A stretch of DNA of 64,000 bases from Lachnospiraceae bacterium (GTDB lineage: Bacteria; Bacillota; Clostridia; Lachnospirales; Lachnospiraceae). Below, one piece after another: positions 43,438-52,450 of this stretch. The translations under genes were made by a program, and so were the position numbers. How positions within the stretch are numbered: position 1 is the first letter of the stretch; every line of letters begins with the position of its first letter. A model generated the notes under the pieces. The model made no database searches. It was not told where the DNA came from and saw only the letters and a program-made list of their open reading frames with translations. Location of the stretch: the NCBI GenBank assembly GCA_910575475.1, contig CAJTGD010000026.1:1-64000 (forward strand). Direction: 5' to 3'.

Positions 43438-44607
43438 ATGAAAAAGAAGGTTTTAGCTATTTTACTCAGCGCAGCAATGGTGATCTCCATGGCGGCATGC
43501 GGCGGCGGTGGAAATGACAGCGGCGACAGCGGAAGCGCGGACAGCGGTGCAGCTACGGAAGATGCTGGGGATGCAGCAGATGACGCAGGAAGTTCCGAAG
43601 GCGGAAGCAAAGGATATTCTTTCCAGATGATCGTTAAGAGCTTCCAGTCTACATACTGGCAGGCAGCAATCCAGGGCGTTGAGCAGGCTAAAGCAGAACT
43701 GGGCGTGGAAGTAGAAGCAAACGGACCGGCGAATGAGTCCGATATCGCTGACCAGGTTCAGATGCTGGACAGTGCAATCGAGAAGAAACCTGACGGAATC
43801 GCTTTGGCAGCATGTGATACAAAGTCTGTAGTTGATTCGCTTGCAAAGGCTCTGGAAGCAGGAATCCCGGTTGTATGTTTCGATACCGGCGTTGATGAGG
43901 CTCCGGAAGGTTCCGTATACGCAACGGTAGCAACCGACAACGCAGCAGCAGGCGCTGTAGCAGCAGAGAATATCTTCCCGGTGATTGAGGAAAAGATCAA
44001 GGCTGCAACAACCGACGCGAAGGTTCGTATCGGTGAAGTAAACCAGGATGCAACCGCACTGAATATCCAGCAGCGTGGACAGGGCTTCATCGACAAGATG
44101 ATCGAGCTTTGCAACGGCGCTGACAAGAAGGTTGCAGTAGTTGGTAACGAATTCTACGTAAACGCAACAGAAGGCGCGGTTGCAGAGGCAGAAGCTGAAG
44201 TAATCATCGAAGTTGGCGTTCCTGCACAGACAACTGTAGATCTGGCTTCCACAGAGGCTCAGAAGATCATGTCCAAGGACGACACGATCGCAATCTTCGG
44301 CTCCAATCAGACAACAGCTGAGGGTGTTGTAACAGCGAACCAGACACTGAACAAGCTGTCAACAGATCCGGAAAAGGGTATCATCGGCGCTGGATTTGAC
44401 GCTGGTACACCGCAGAAGGAAGCGATCCTGAACGATCAGCTCATCGGTTCCGTAACACAGTCTCCGCTGATGATGGGTTATGAAGCTGTTGTGACTCTGA
44501 CCAAGATCTGTGACGGCGAAGAAGTAGCTGATATCCCGATGGATGGTTACTGGTACAGCAAGGATAACATGGAAGACGATAACATCGCTCCTAACCTTTA
44601 CGATTAA
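43438..44607 (+). CDS. Sugar-binding lipoprotein of the ABC importer
   Basis: 389 residues. The signal peptide (KKKVLAILLSAAMVISMA) ends in a lipobox AAC (Cys about residue 21), and a Gly/Ser/Asp-rich linker follows (about 22-50). The rest is a Periplasmic-binding type 1 fold, related to the ribose/xylose-type binding proteins. AAAGGAGG precedes the ATG. It captures the substrate outside the membrane; the sugar is not identifiable from sequence. Confidence 0.92.
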   Translation: MKKKVLAILLSAAMVISMAACGGGGNDSGDSGSADSGAATEDAGDAADDAGSSEGGSKGYSFQMIVKSFQSTYWQAAIQGVEQAKAELGVEVEANGPANESDIADQVQMLDSAIEKKPDGIALAACDTKSVVDSLAKALEAGIPVVCFDTGVDEAPEGSVYATVATDNAAAGAVAAENIFPVIEEKIKAATTDAKVRIGEVNQDATALNIQQRGQGFIDKMIELCNGADKKVAVVGNEFYVNATEGAVAEAEAEVIIEVGVPAQTTVDLASTEAQKIMSKDDTIAIFGSNQTTAEGVVTANQTLNKLSTDPEKGIIGAGFDAGTPQKEAILNDQLIGSVTQSPLMMGYEAVVTLTKICDGEEVADIPMDGYWYSKDNMEDDNIAPNLYD

Positions 44608-44712
44608 TTGTGATTCGAATGGGGCAGATATGTCGGCATGAATATCTGGCGCAAAAAGTAAAAGGATCAGATTATGATCAGCTAGTAAAGGTGACTGCAA
44701 GTGTGCAGGCGC

Positions 44713-44748
44713 AAAAAAGGAATCGGATCTACTCCGATTCCTTTTTTT
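44713..44748 (+). terminator. Intrinsic terminator of the ABC operon
   Basis: GGAATCGG (44719-44726) pairs with CCGATTCC (44734-44741), flanked by A6 and T7. The stretch 44749-44926 has no convincing gene. Confidence 0.9.
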
Positions 44749-44926
44749 AAAGAAAGCTTGTCAGCAGCAGGCCTTTTGTTGTATAGTTATATGGAACGCC
44801 GGAAGATATCGGCTGTGAGAAAAAATAAAAAGACTGGCTGCGCCGAGAAGCTTATGTATGCTGTGGACCATCTGCTGATCTGTAGCTACGGCAGTTTTTC
44901 AGGATCAGGGCAGTGGGAGGGATCAT

Positions 44927-45370
44927 ATGCTTGATAATGCGGAAACAATGTTTGATAATATGGATCTGATGTTGAAAAAATTAAAGAAAAAATCGTATGA
45001 AGAGAATATGCGTCAATTCCTTGGAAAAAACCAGCACTATTTTCGGGAAATGACGGATCATATGGAGGCGGCGCAGGATAAAGAAAAGGCGGCCGATGAG
45101 ATTGCGGCGGTATTGGCGGATTGTGTGGAAGGTCGGTTTGCAAAGGGAGAAAAGAAAAAGATCTCTTCCCGGATGCAGGCGGATATCAATTTTTTTATGA
45201 TCTATTATATCTTCCCAGCAATTCTTAAGACAGAGCATGCAGACTGCCGGCTGCTCGCAGACCGGATCTGCGCTGAATGGAAGAGCAGGTTTAAGGACAG
45301 CGCAATCGGATATACGGATTATGATTCGCTGTATGAATCATTCCGGGAGAAAATATTCGGGATTTTTTAA
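44927..45370 (+). CDS. Hypothetical helical protein
   Basis: 147 residues, mostly alpha helical and charged (MLKKLKKKSYEENMRQ, KAADEIAAVLADCVEGRF), with a hydrophobic segment INFFMIYYIFPAIL in the middle. No family is recognised. GGAGGGAT precedes the ATG. It is isolated between the ABC operon terminator and the FMN riboswitch. Confidence 0.65.
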   Translation: MLDNAETMFDNMDLMLKKLKKKSYEENMRQFLGKNQHYFREMTDHMEAAQDKEKAADEIAAVLADCVEGRFAKGEKKKISSRMQADINFFMIYYIFPAILKTEHADCRLLADRICAEWKSRFKDSAIGYTDYDSLYESFREKIFGIF

Positions 45371-45381
45371 GTGAATAGGTC

Positions 45382-45410
45382 TTGAAATCAATCTCCCAAT
45401 GCGTTATAAT
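45382..45410 (+). promoter_or_regulatory. Promoter of the riboswitch-ribU transcript
   Basis: TTGAAA (45382-45387), 17 bases, TATAAT (45405-45410); transcription would start about 20 bases before the FMN riboswitch. Confidence 0.7.
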
Positions 45411-45431
45411 ATTTTCTGTAAAAAGAATGAA

Positions 45432-45557
45432 TTCTTCGGGGTCGGGTGTAATTCCCAACCGGCGGTATAGTCCGCGACCCGCCTAGGCGGCTGAACTGGT
45501 GACTCTTATCAACAGAGAATTCCAGTACCGACAGTAAAGTCTGGATGAGAGAAGAAA
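45432..45557 (+). ncRNA. FMN riboswitch (RFN element)
   Basis: The consensus is clear: TCTTCGGGG, GGGTGTAATTCCCAACCGGCGG, a variable GC stem, CTGAACTGGTG, ATTCCAGTACCGACAGTAAAGTCTGGATGA split in 20-base parts, and closing GAGAAGAA that pairs with TTCTTC. It binds FMN and represses the riboflavin transporter, with an intrinsic terminator directly downstream. Confidence 0.95.
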
Positions 45558-45587
45558 TTTATGCCATAAAAGTGTGGATAGAATCAG

Positions 45588-45615
45588 ACCCCGGATTGTT
45601 TTCCGGGGTTTTTAT
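45588..45615 (+). terminator. Riboswitch expression-platform terminator
   Basis: ACCCCGG (45588-45594) pairs with CCGGGGT (45603-45609) and is followed by a T run. It should form when FMN is bound. Confidence 0.85.
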
Positions 45616-45735
45616 ATGCCGCAAAACGTGACAGGATTTCCGTGAAGAGGTTCTTTCTTTTTAAAATATCGCGGCAATCGGTACGGCCGGCCGAATAACC
45701 GCAGACTATCATTATTTTATAAGGAGAGAAGTAAT

Positions 45736-46362
45736 ATGAGTACACAGACAAACGTAGCAGTAAGAAAAGAATCAAAGACAGATATCCGTACTATTGTTCA
45801 GATCGGTATGCTTTCCGCAATTGCGATCGTATTGATGCTCTTTGAGATTCCGCTCCCATTCGCTCCCTCATTTTATGAGATTGATTTCAGCGAAGTGCCG
45901 GTCATGGTCGGATGCTTTGTGATGGGACCGCTGGCGGGGGCTGTGATCGAGCTTGTCAAGATCCTGCTGAACCTGGTCATCAACGGAACTGCAACTGCAG
46001 GAGTCGGCGAGGCGGCTAACTTTGTGATCGGATGTGCGCTGTGCGTTCCGGCAGGGATCATCTATAAGAGGAACCATACAAGAAAGGGCGCTCTGATCGG
46101 AATGATCACGGGAACGATCATCATGACAGTGGCAGGCTGCTTTATCAATGCATTCATCCTGCTTCCGGCTTACGGCGCGGCATTCGGAATGCCGATCGAT
46201 GCCCTGGTCGGGATGGGAACGGCTGTAAACCCCAACATCACCAGCCTGACAACATTCGTGATATTTGCGGTTGCTCCGTTTAACCTGCTGAAAGGGGCAC
46301 TGGTATCCTTGATCGTATTTATTATTTATAAGAAGATCCGTCCAATCTTCAAGATGAGATAA
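45736..46362 (+). CDS. ribU: Riboflavin ECF transporter S component
   Basis: 208 residues with about six transmembrane helices (TIVQIGMLSAIAIVLMLFEI, ALIGMITGTIIMTVAG). It has the RibU look of a substrate-binding ECF S component and follows an FMN riboswitch, so riboflavin is the expected ligand. The energising EcfA/T genes are not in the window. AAGGAGAG precedes the ATG. Confidence 0.93.
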   Translation: MSTQTNVAVRKESKTDIRTIVQIGMLSAIAIVLMLFEIPLPFAPSFYEIDFSEVPVMVGCFVMGPLAGAVIELVKILLNLVINGTATAGVGEAANFVIGCALCVPAGIIYKRNHTRKGALIGMITGTIIMTVAGCFINAFILLPAYGAAFGMPIDALVGMGTAVNPNITSLTTFVIFAVAPFNLLKGALVSLIVFIIYKKIRPIFKMR

Positions 46363-46381
46363 AAAAATTGGATTTTATAAG

Positions 46382-46413
46382 GGCTTCGGGTACTTTACCC
46401 GAAGTCTTTTTTT
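46382..46413 (+). terminator. Intrinsic terminator after ribU
   Basis: GGCTTCGGGT (46382-46391) pairs with ACCCGAAGTC (46397-46406; one G-U) before T7. Confidence 0.88.
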
Positions 46414-46511
46414 CATCCGGACATTTACGAATGTGCCGTTTCATCTGGACACCTTCCTCCTATATGGTTTATAATTGAACATGAAAAGTAAGGAAAGGAC
46501 AGTGGAGCAAG

Positions 46512-48122
46512 ATGAGGAAAAAATTTAATACTACCGGCTTATGTATGCCGGAAAAGCATTATATGGCAGACATATCCGAACACCTTCATAAGATAAAAGA
46601 ATATGTGAATGAAGGAAATTATTTTTCCATTTACTGTGCAAGGCAGTATGGCAAAACCACCACATTACATGCGCTGTCCCGTCATCTGGAGAAAGAGTAT
46701 CTGGTGATCAGCCTTGATTTTCAGGCATTGGGAAATGCGTCCTTCCAAAATGAAAATATTTTTTCGCTTACATTTGCAGAATATTTTTTCAGGGAACTGC
46801 AGTTGGCAGATTGTGGGAATCCCCCGCAGCTAAAAGCGCAGTGCGATTTATTAAACTCTGCCATACAGAGCAAAGATGATAAATTTGTCTTATTTCAGTT
46901 GTTTGGACATCTTACTGCGATTTGCCGGACTGCGCCAAGACCGATCGTATTGATGATCGATGAGATAGACGGAGCTTCGAACAATCAGGTTTTTTTGGAT
47001 TTTCTTGCTCAATTGAGATACTATTATTTGGAAAGAGAAAAGAGGAATATGCCGACATTTCACTCTGTAATTCTTGCCGGAGTATATGATATCAGGAGAT
47101 TGAAAATGAAACTCCGACCGGAAAGCGAGCACAGATTCAACAGTTCATGGAATATTGCGGCAGATTTTAATATTGATATGAGCCTGTCTGCTGAGGGAAT
47201 CGGACAAATGCTCACGGACTATGAAAAGGATTATCATACAGGTATGAATGTACAGGCTATTGCCCGGCTGATCTATGATTATACATCAGGATATCCATTT
47301 CTGATTTCACGTATCTGTAAGCTGGTTGATGAAGAAATCTCATTAGGCAGGGAGTTTGAGGGAAAAACCGCGGCGTGGACGAAAGATGGGGTTCTGCTCG
47401 CCGTCCGTATGCTGATTGCGGAACGCAACTCGCTGTTTGAATCTTTGACAGAAAAGCTGGACAACTACCCAGAATTGGAACGCATCCTCCACACACTGTT
47501 GTTTGTAGGAAAAGAGGTTCCGTACAATGCAGATTCCGAAGTCATTAGTCTTGCCTCAATGTTTGGCTTTGTGAAAAATAGAGATGGAAATGTCGCAATT
47601 TCCAACCGTATATTCGAAACACGTCTTTACAATCGATTCCTTTCAGTGGAAGATCTGTAGGAAAATGATATTTATAAAGCGTCTCTCTGGGACAGGAATC
47701 AATTTATTGTCGGCGGGCATCTAGATATGCGGCTGATACTAAAACGATTTGTACAGCATTTTACTGATGTTTATGGGGACAGCGATGAAAAATTTGTGGA
47801 AGAATCCGGCCGAAAATTATTTCTGCTATATCTTCGCCCAATTATAAACGGGAGCGGAAATTATTATATAGAGTCTCGGACAAGAAACATGGGACGCATA
47901 GATGTGATTGTTGATTATAGGGGAGAGCAATACCTTATAGAGTTAAAAATATGGAGGGGCAAGGAATACCATAACAGAGGGGAGCAGCAAATTATCGGCT
48001 ATCTGAACGATTACCACAAAAATAAGGGATACATGCTGAGTTTTTGTTTTAATAAGAAAAAACAGGTCGGCATACAGGAAATTGTGATTGATGGTAAAAC
48101 AGTGATTGAAGCGATTGTTTAG
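46512..48122 (+). pseudogene. AAA-like ATPase/PD-(D/E)XK nuclease interrupted by TAG
   Basis: One frame of 537 codons is broken by an in-frame TAG at 47658-47660. The first 382 residues are an AAA-like ATPase with ARQYGKTTTL (Walker A) and VLMIDEIDGA (Walker B). The part after the stop continues the family and carries a PD-(D/E)XK nuclease domain (RIDVIVDYRGEQYLIELKIW; Asp, Glu and Lys seen). The family is usually one ~530-residue protein, so the TAG is a nonsense mutation or sequencing error. A restart at Met 47727 could give a separate nuclease-like piece. Confidence 0.75.
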
Positions 48123-48171
48123 GGTAATGATAGATATAAGAGAATTTACGATGAGGATTTTGCTGATGATT

Positions 48172-48225
48172 GAGTTTTATTCGAATGAAAAAATCAAAGA
48201 TTTGAAAATCACTCGAATAAAACTC
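48172..48225. repeat. Perfect 13-bp inverted repeat
   Basis: GAGTTTTATTCGA (48172-48184) and TCGAATAAAACTC (48213-48225) flank a 28-base A-rich spacer. It lies between the AAA gene and the MATE gene and could be a bidirectional terminator or the footprint of a small mobile element. Confidence 0.5.
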
Positions 48226-48290
48226 GAAAAGAAAAATTCCATGAAACAGGCAATCATTTAAGTCGTGTGTCAGTGAAATGGGATTTTTAT

Positions 48291-49643
48291 CTAACTGGCC
48301 AGCGTTCTCCTCTTACGGTACAGATAATAAAGAATAAATAATATGGAGGTGGTCAGCCAGGTCACCGGATAGCTGAGAATGATCGCATTCACTGTCGGCC
48401 GGATCTGAAGCGCGCCGAACAGCCACAGGATCCGGAAAAGGCAGACCCCGCCCAGTGTGATCAGTGTAGGAATGATCACATCGCCGATCCCGCGCAGCGC
48501 ACCGGACAGCACTTCAATACAAATGAAGAACATATAGCAGGGCGTGATCAATGCCATCATTTCACATCCGATCCGGATGACGTCGGCGTCATTCGTAAAG
48601 ATTCGGAACAGTGGATTGCGCAGCAGCAAAAAGAAGATCACTAAAACACCCGATATCAGAGCATCGATCCCCAGGCAGACCCGGACGCTTTTCTTCACCC
48701 GGCCATATTTGCGGGCGCCGAAGTTCTGCCCGACAAATGTGGTGATGGAGATCCCGATCGCGCCGCTGATCATCCAGAACACCGCGTCCAGTTTACCATA
48801 TACAGACCATGCGGCGACGGTATCCGTTCCGAAACTGTTCAATGCGGATTGGATGATGACGTTGGAAAGGCTGTACATGATGGACTGAAATCCGGCAGGC
48901 ATCCCGATGCGCAGCAGCGATCTCAGTACATTTGCATGAAAACGGAGCTGTTTCAGGGATAATTTCAAGATCCCCCCGGATACCATCAGCTTTCTCGTCA
49001 CCAGCGCCGCGCTGGCCGCCTGTGAAAAAAATGTGGCGATGGCAGCACCTGCAACCCCCATATCAAGCCAGACGACACACAGGATATCCAGGATGATATT
49101 CAGCAGACAGCAGACCATCAGGTAATACAGCGGGTGCTTGGAGTCACCGATGGCACGCAGGATACTCGATCCAACGTTAAAAATAAAGACAAACAGGATT
49201 CCAGCAAAATAGATCCGCAGATACAAAGCCGAATCCCGAACCAGTTCAGCCGGCGTGTTCATCCATCTCAGCAGATGGGGAGCCAGCAGGATGCCGGGAA
49301 TTGAGATGGCAATGCTTCCTAAAATGGAAAATGCATAGGCCGTGTGCAGGCTTTCCTGCACCGAGCGTTCATCCCGGGCACCGTAAAACTGTGCAATGAT
49401 GACGGAAGCACCGGAGGAAAGCCCGGTAAAAAATCCGACTACCAGATTCACGATCTGAGTAGAGGAGCCGCCCACGCTGGCGAGGGCACTCTTTCCGATA
49501 AAATGACCTACTATGATCGTATCGATCGTATTGTATAATTGCTGAAAGAAAGTACCGAATACGATCGGAAAGAAAAAGATCAGAAGCTGTTTCCAGATGA
49601 TCCCCTCCGTAATCTGATTCGCGAGTTGCGTTTCTTTTTTCAT
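48291..49643 (-). CDS. MATE-family efflux protein
   Basis: 450 residues with about 12 transmembrane helices in two homologous halves. The N-terminal MATE pattern PIVFGTFFQQLYNTIDTIIV is clear. It exports drugs or metabolites using a Na+ or H+ gradient. Its ligand is unknown. Confidence 0.93.
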   Translation of the reverse strand: MKKETQLANQITEGIIWKQLLIFFFPIVFGTFFQQLYNTIDTIIVGHFIGKSALASVGGSSTQIVNLVVGFFTGLSSGASVIIAQFYGARDERSVQESLHTAYAFSILGSIAISIPGILLAPHLLRWMNTPAELVRDSALYLRIYFAGILFVFIFNVGSSILRAIGDSKHPLYYLMVCCLLNIILDILCVVWLDMGVAGAAIATFFSQAASAALVTRKLMVSGGILKLSLKQLRFHANVLRSLLRIGMPAGFQSIMYSLSNVIIQSALNSFGTDTVAAWSVYGKLDAVFWMISGAIGISITTFVGQNFGARKYGRVKKSVRVCLGIDALISGVLVIFFLLLRNPLFRIFTNDADVIRIGCEMMALITPCYMFFICIEVLSGALRGIGDVIIPTLITLGGVCLFRILWLFGALQIRPTVNAIILSYPVTWLTTSILFILYYLYRKRRTLAS

Positions 49644-49673
49644 AGGTATACCTCAAACCGCAGGATAAAATGA

Positions 49674-49711
49674 GGGCAGGAACCTGCTCAAAAAATGCAA
49701 AGTTCCTGCCC
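49674..49711. terminator. Hairpin after the flavorubredoxin gene
   Basis: GGGCAGGAAC (49674-49683) pairs with GTTCCTGCCC (49702-49711). In the minus direction it lies after the flavorubredoxin stop and is followed by a T-rich run. Confidence 0.7.
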
Positions 49712-49743
49712 TATTTAAAATTCAATGCTTTCACACAACAACA

Positions 49744-51534
49744 TTATTCAATAGGTTCAAAATCCGCAGCTCCATGTTTGCAGAGCGGGCATACGAAATC
49801 CTCAGGCAGCTCGTCGCCTTCGTAGATGTAACCGCATACAACGCACACAAAGCCTTTCTTGCCTTCGGTCTGCGGCTTTGGCTTCACATTATTCTGATAA
49901 TAGGTATAAGTCATCGTATCAACATTTGAAATCACGCGTGCCTCTGTAATGGTGCAGATGAACATTCCGTGTGTATCCAGATCCACATACTGCTCGACCT
50001 TCAGCGACATGAAGGAGTTGATGTATCTCGGCAGGAATGCAAGTCCATTGTCGGAGTGCAGCGGTTTCAGGTTCGCGAATTTATCCGCGGTTCTACCGCT
50101 CTGGAATCCAAAGGTCTCAAACACCTTGAACGGCGCGTCCGTAGACAGGCAGTTCAGGTTCATGATGCCGGTCTGCTTGATCACATGGTGGGAGTAGTTA
50201 TCCTTATTGATCGTCACAGCAACCCGGTTCGGTGTGTTGGTCACTTGGGAAACCGTATTCACGATCAGGCCGTTATCCTTCTTGCCGTCGTTGGAGGTGA
50301 CCACATATAAGCCGTATCCGATCTTGAACAGAGCGGTCAGGTCGTTCTTATCCGCAGTCTCGTCCTGCTGTGCCAGATAGTCCTGGCAAAGCTCCTCTGC
50401 CAGAGCTTCCAGCTGTGCATTGCTGTCATCATTCAATGCAGACTTGATCTGTACGGTTGTTTTAGTAAAGGTCAGCTTTTTGCAGCCTTCCAGCATGGAC
50501 TTCATGGTCTTTGCAGCCAGCGGAGCCCAGGATCCATTCTCGATCAGTCCGACGATCCGGTTCTGGAAATTCCGTTCGGTCAAATGATTGATAAATTCAC
50601 GCATGAATGGGAAGATTCCCGCGTTGTAGGTTGTAGTAGCGAGCACCAGCTTGCCGTAACGGAACGCGTCCTCTACAGCCTCCGCCATGTCTTCCCGGGC
50701 GAGATCAGTAACGACCACCTTTGGACAGCCTTTTGCGGTAAGCTTTGCAGCCAGAGCTTCTACAGCCTTCTTTGTATTTCCATAAATGGAAGTATAGGCG
50801 ATCATGATGCCTTCGGTCTCCGCGGAGTAGGAGGACCAGGTCTGGTACAGTCCCAGATAATAGCCCAGGTTTTCCTTCAGGACGGGGCCGTGCAGCGGAC
50901 AGATGGTCTGAATATCCAGTCCGGATGCCTTTTTCAGCAGATTCTGCACCTGCGCGCCGTATTTTCCGACGATTCCGATGTAATAACGGCGTGCTTCACA
51001 TGCCCAGTCTTCTTCCACATCCAGGGCGCCGAACTTACCGAAGCCGTCTGCTGAGAACAGTACCTTGTCATAACTGTCGTAGGTCACGATCACCTCCGGC
51101 CAGTGTACCATGGGCGCTGCAACAAAAGAAAGCTCATGCTTTCCGAGAGAAAGAGTATCTCCTTCCTTTACAACGATCTGCCTGTCCTCAAAATCGGTAC
51201 CGAAAAACTGCTTCATCATGACAAAGGCTTTTGCGGAGGAAACGATCTTGGTGTCCTTATATACCTGCATAAAATTGGCAATATTTGCAGAGTGGTCCGG
51301 TTCCATATGCTGGATGATCAGGTAATCCGGCTTGCGGGAGCCCAGAGCCGCCCCGACGTTGTCCAGCCATTCATGGGTGAAACGGGCATCCACGGTGTCC
51401 ATGACCGCTGTCTTCTCATCCAGGATCACATAAGAATTATAAGCCATGCCGTTTTTTACAACATACTGGCCTTCAAACAGATCCACCTCATGGTCATTGA
51501 CACCTACGTATCTGATATCGTTCGTAATATCCAT
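49744..51534 (-). CDS. Flavodiiron protein with flavin reductase and rubredoxin domains
   Basis: About 596 residues from ATG 51534 (TTG 51540 is also open). A metallo-beta-lactamase-type diiron domain (HMEPDHSAN) is followed by a flavodoxin-like FMN domain (AYTSIYGNTKKAVEAL), a flavin reductase domain (about 400-540) and a C-terminal rubredoxin (CVVCGYIYEG...CPLCKHG, both CxxC present). Such proteins reduce O2 to water or NO to N2O and protect anaerobes. The reductase-plus-rubredoxin fusion makes it self-sufficient for electron delivery. Confidence 0.93.
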   Translation of the reverse strand: MDITNDIRYVGVNDHEVDLFEGQYVVKNGMAYNSYVILDEKTAVMDTVDARFTHEWLDNVGAALGSRKPDYLIIQHMEPDHSANIANFMQVYKDTKIVSSAKAFVMMKQFFGTDFEDRQIVVKEGDTLSLGKHELSFVAAPMVHWPEVIVTYDSYDKVLFSADGFGKFGALDVEEDWACEARRYYIGIVGKYGAQVQNLLKKASGLDIQTICPLHGPVLKENLGYYLGLYQTWSSYSAETEGIMIAYTSIYGNTKKAVEALAAKLTAKGCPKVVVTDLAREDMAEAVEDAFRYGKLVLATTTYNAGIFPFMREFINHLTERNFQNRIVGLIENGSWAPLAAKTMKSMLEGCKKLTFTKTTVQIKSALNDDSNAQLEALAEELCQDYLAQQDETADKNDLTALFKIGYGLYVVTSNDGKKDNGLIVNTVSQVTNTPNRVAVTINKDNYSHHVIKQTGIMNLNCLSTDAPFKVFETFGFQSGRTADKFANLKPLHSDNGLAFLPRYINSFMSLKVEQYVDLDTHGMFICTITEARVISNVDTMTYTYYQNNVKPKPQTEGKKGFVCVVCGYIYEGDELPEDFVCPLCKHGAADFEPIE

Positions 51535-51775
51535 TTGCAATACACTCCTTTTCTCTTTAAATGCAATTTATTATAATTTGTCACCAACTTTCAACGAAAA
51601 TTGATGACCTGCTTGCGCTCAGCGCAATTCATTATAACATATGTTGATTTTTTTTGCAGGAAAATTGGAAAGATTTTATAATATATTTTTGGGCTTGCGG
51701 TGAAAGCACCAAAGGCAGCTTTTCCTTGTGTAATTTTCGGCTGCGTGCTATAGTGAAAGTCAGGAGGAAAAGCAG

Positions 51776-52450
51776 ATGGCAAAAATATTATTGGTAGAGG
51801 ATGACGATACGATCTCATTTGGGATCCGTGCCTCATTGGAGAAAAAAGGATATGAGATCACGGCCTGCACCTGTCTCGCAGGTGCAAAAAAATTGTTTTC
51901 AGATGCATTTGCGCTGGTACTTCTGGACCTGAATCTGCCGGACGGAACGGGATATGAATTGTGTACCTGGGTAAAAGCCAGATGTGATACGCCCATTATC
52001 TTTCTGACAGTACGCGACGAAGTGAGTGACATTACGAGAGGACTGGATATGGGCGCTGATGATTATGTGACAAAGCCCTTCCACATTGCGGTCCTGGAGT
52101 CACGGATCGCGGCAGTGCTCCGGAGGGTGCCGGAAGAGCCGGACGGATCTGCTGCCTGCGGAAATATCCGCCTGAACAAAGAAAAAATGCAGGTTCTTCT
52201 GGATGGCCGGGAGATCACGCTTACTGCCCTGGAATACCGCATGCTGCTGATCCTGATGGAAAATAAAGGACGCACTCTGCCCCGCAGTCTGATCCTGGAA
52301 AAGCTGTGGGACTCGGAAGGGAATTTTGTCAATGACAATACGCTGACCGTGACGGTCAAGCGTCTTCGGGAAAAGCTGGATCATACCCGCTGCATCACAA
52401 CAGTCCGCGGGATCGGCTACCGGATGGAGGAGGCGGGAGATGGGATATGA
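51776..52450 (+). CDS. OmpR-type response regulator
   Basis: 224 residues. The receiver domain (MAKILLVEDDD; Asp in LVLLDLNLPDG; TKPF) and C-terminal winged helix (LTALEYRMLLIL, RLREKL) are complete. AGGAGG precedes the ATG. It overlaps the histidine kinase by 11 bases and probably controls the convergent ABC exporter. Confidence 0.92.
   Translation: MAKILLVEDDDTISFGIRASLEKKGYEITACTCLAGAKKLFSDAFALVLLDLNLPDGTGYELCTWVKARCDTPIIFLTVRDEVSDITRGLDMGADDYVTKPFHIAVLESRIAAVLRRVPEEPDGSAACGNIRLNKEKMQVLLDGREITLTALEYRMLLILMENKGRTLPRSLILEKLWDSEGNFVNDNTLTVTVKRLREKLDHTRCITTVRGIGYRMEEAGDGI

Noticed and set aside
44701-44934. 77-residue frame across the ABC terminator
   Set aside because: It covers an intrinsic terminator and has no ribosome binding site; considered non-coding.
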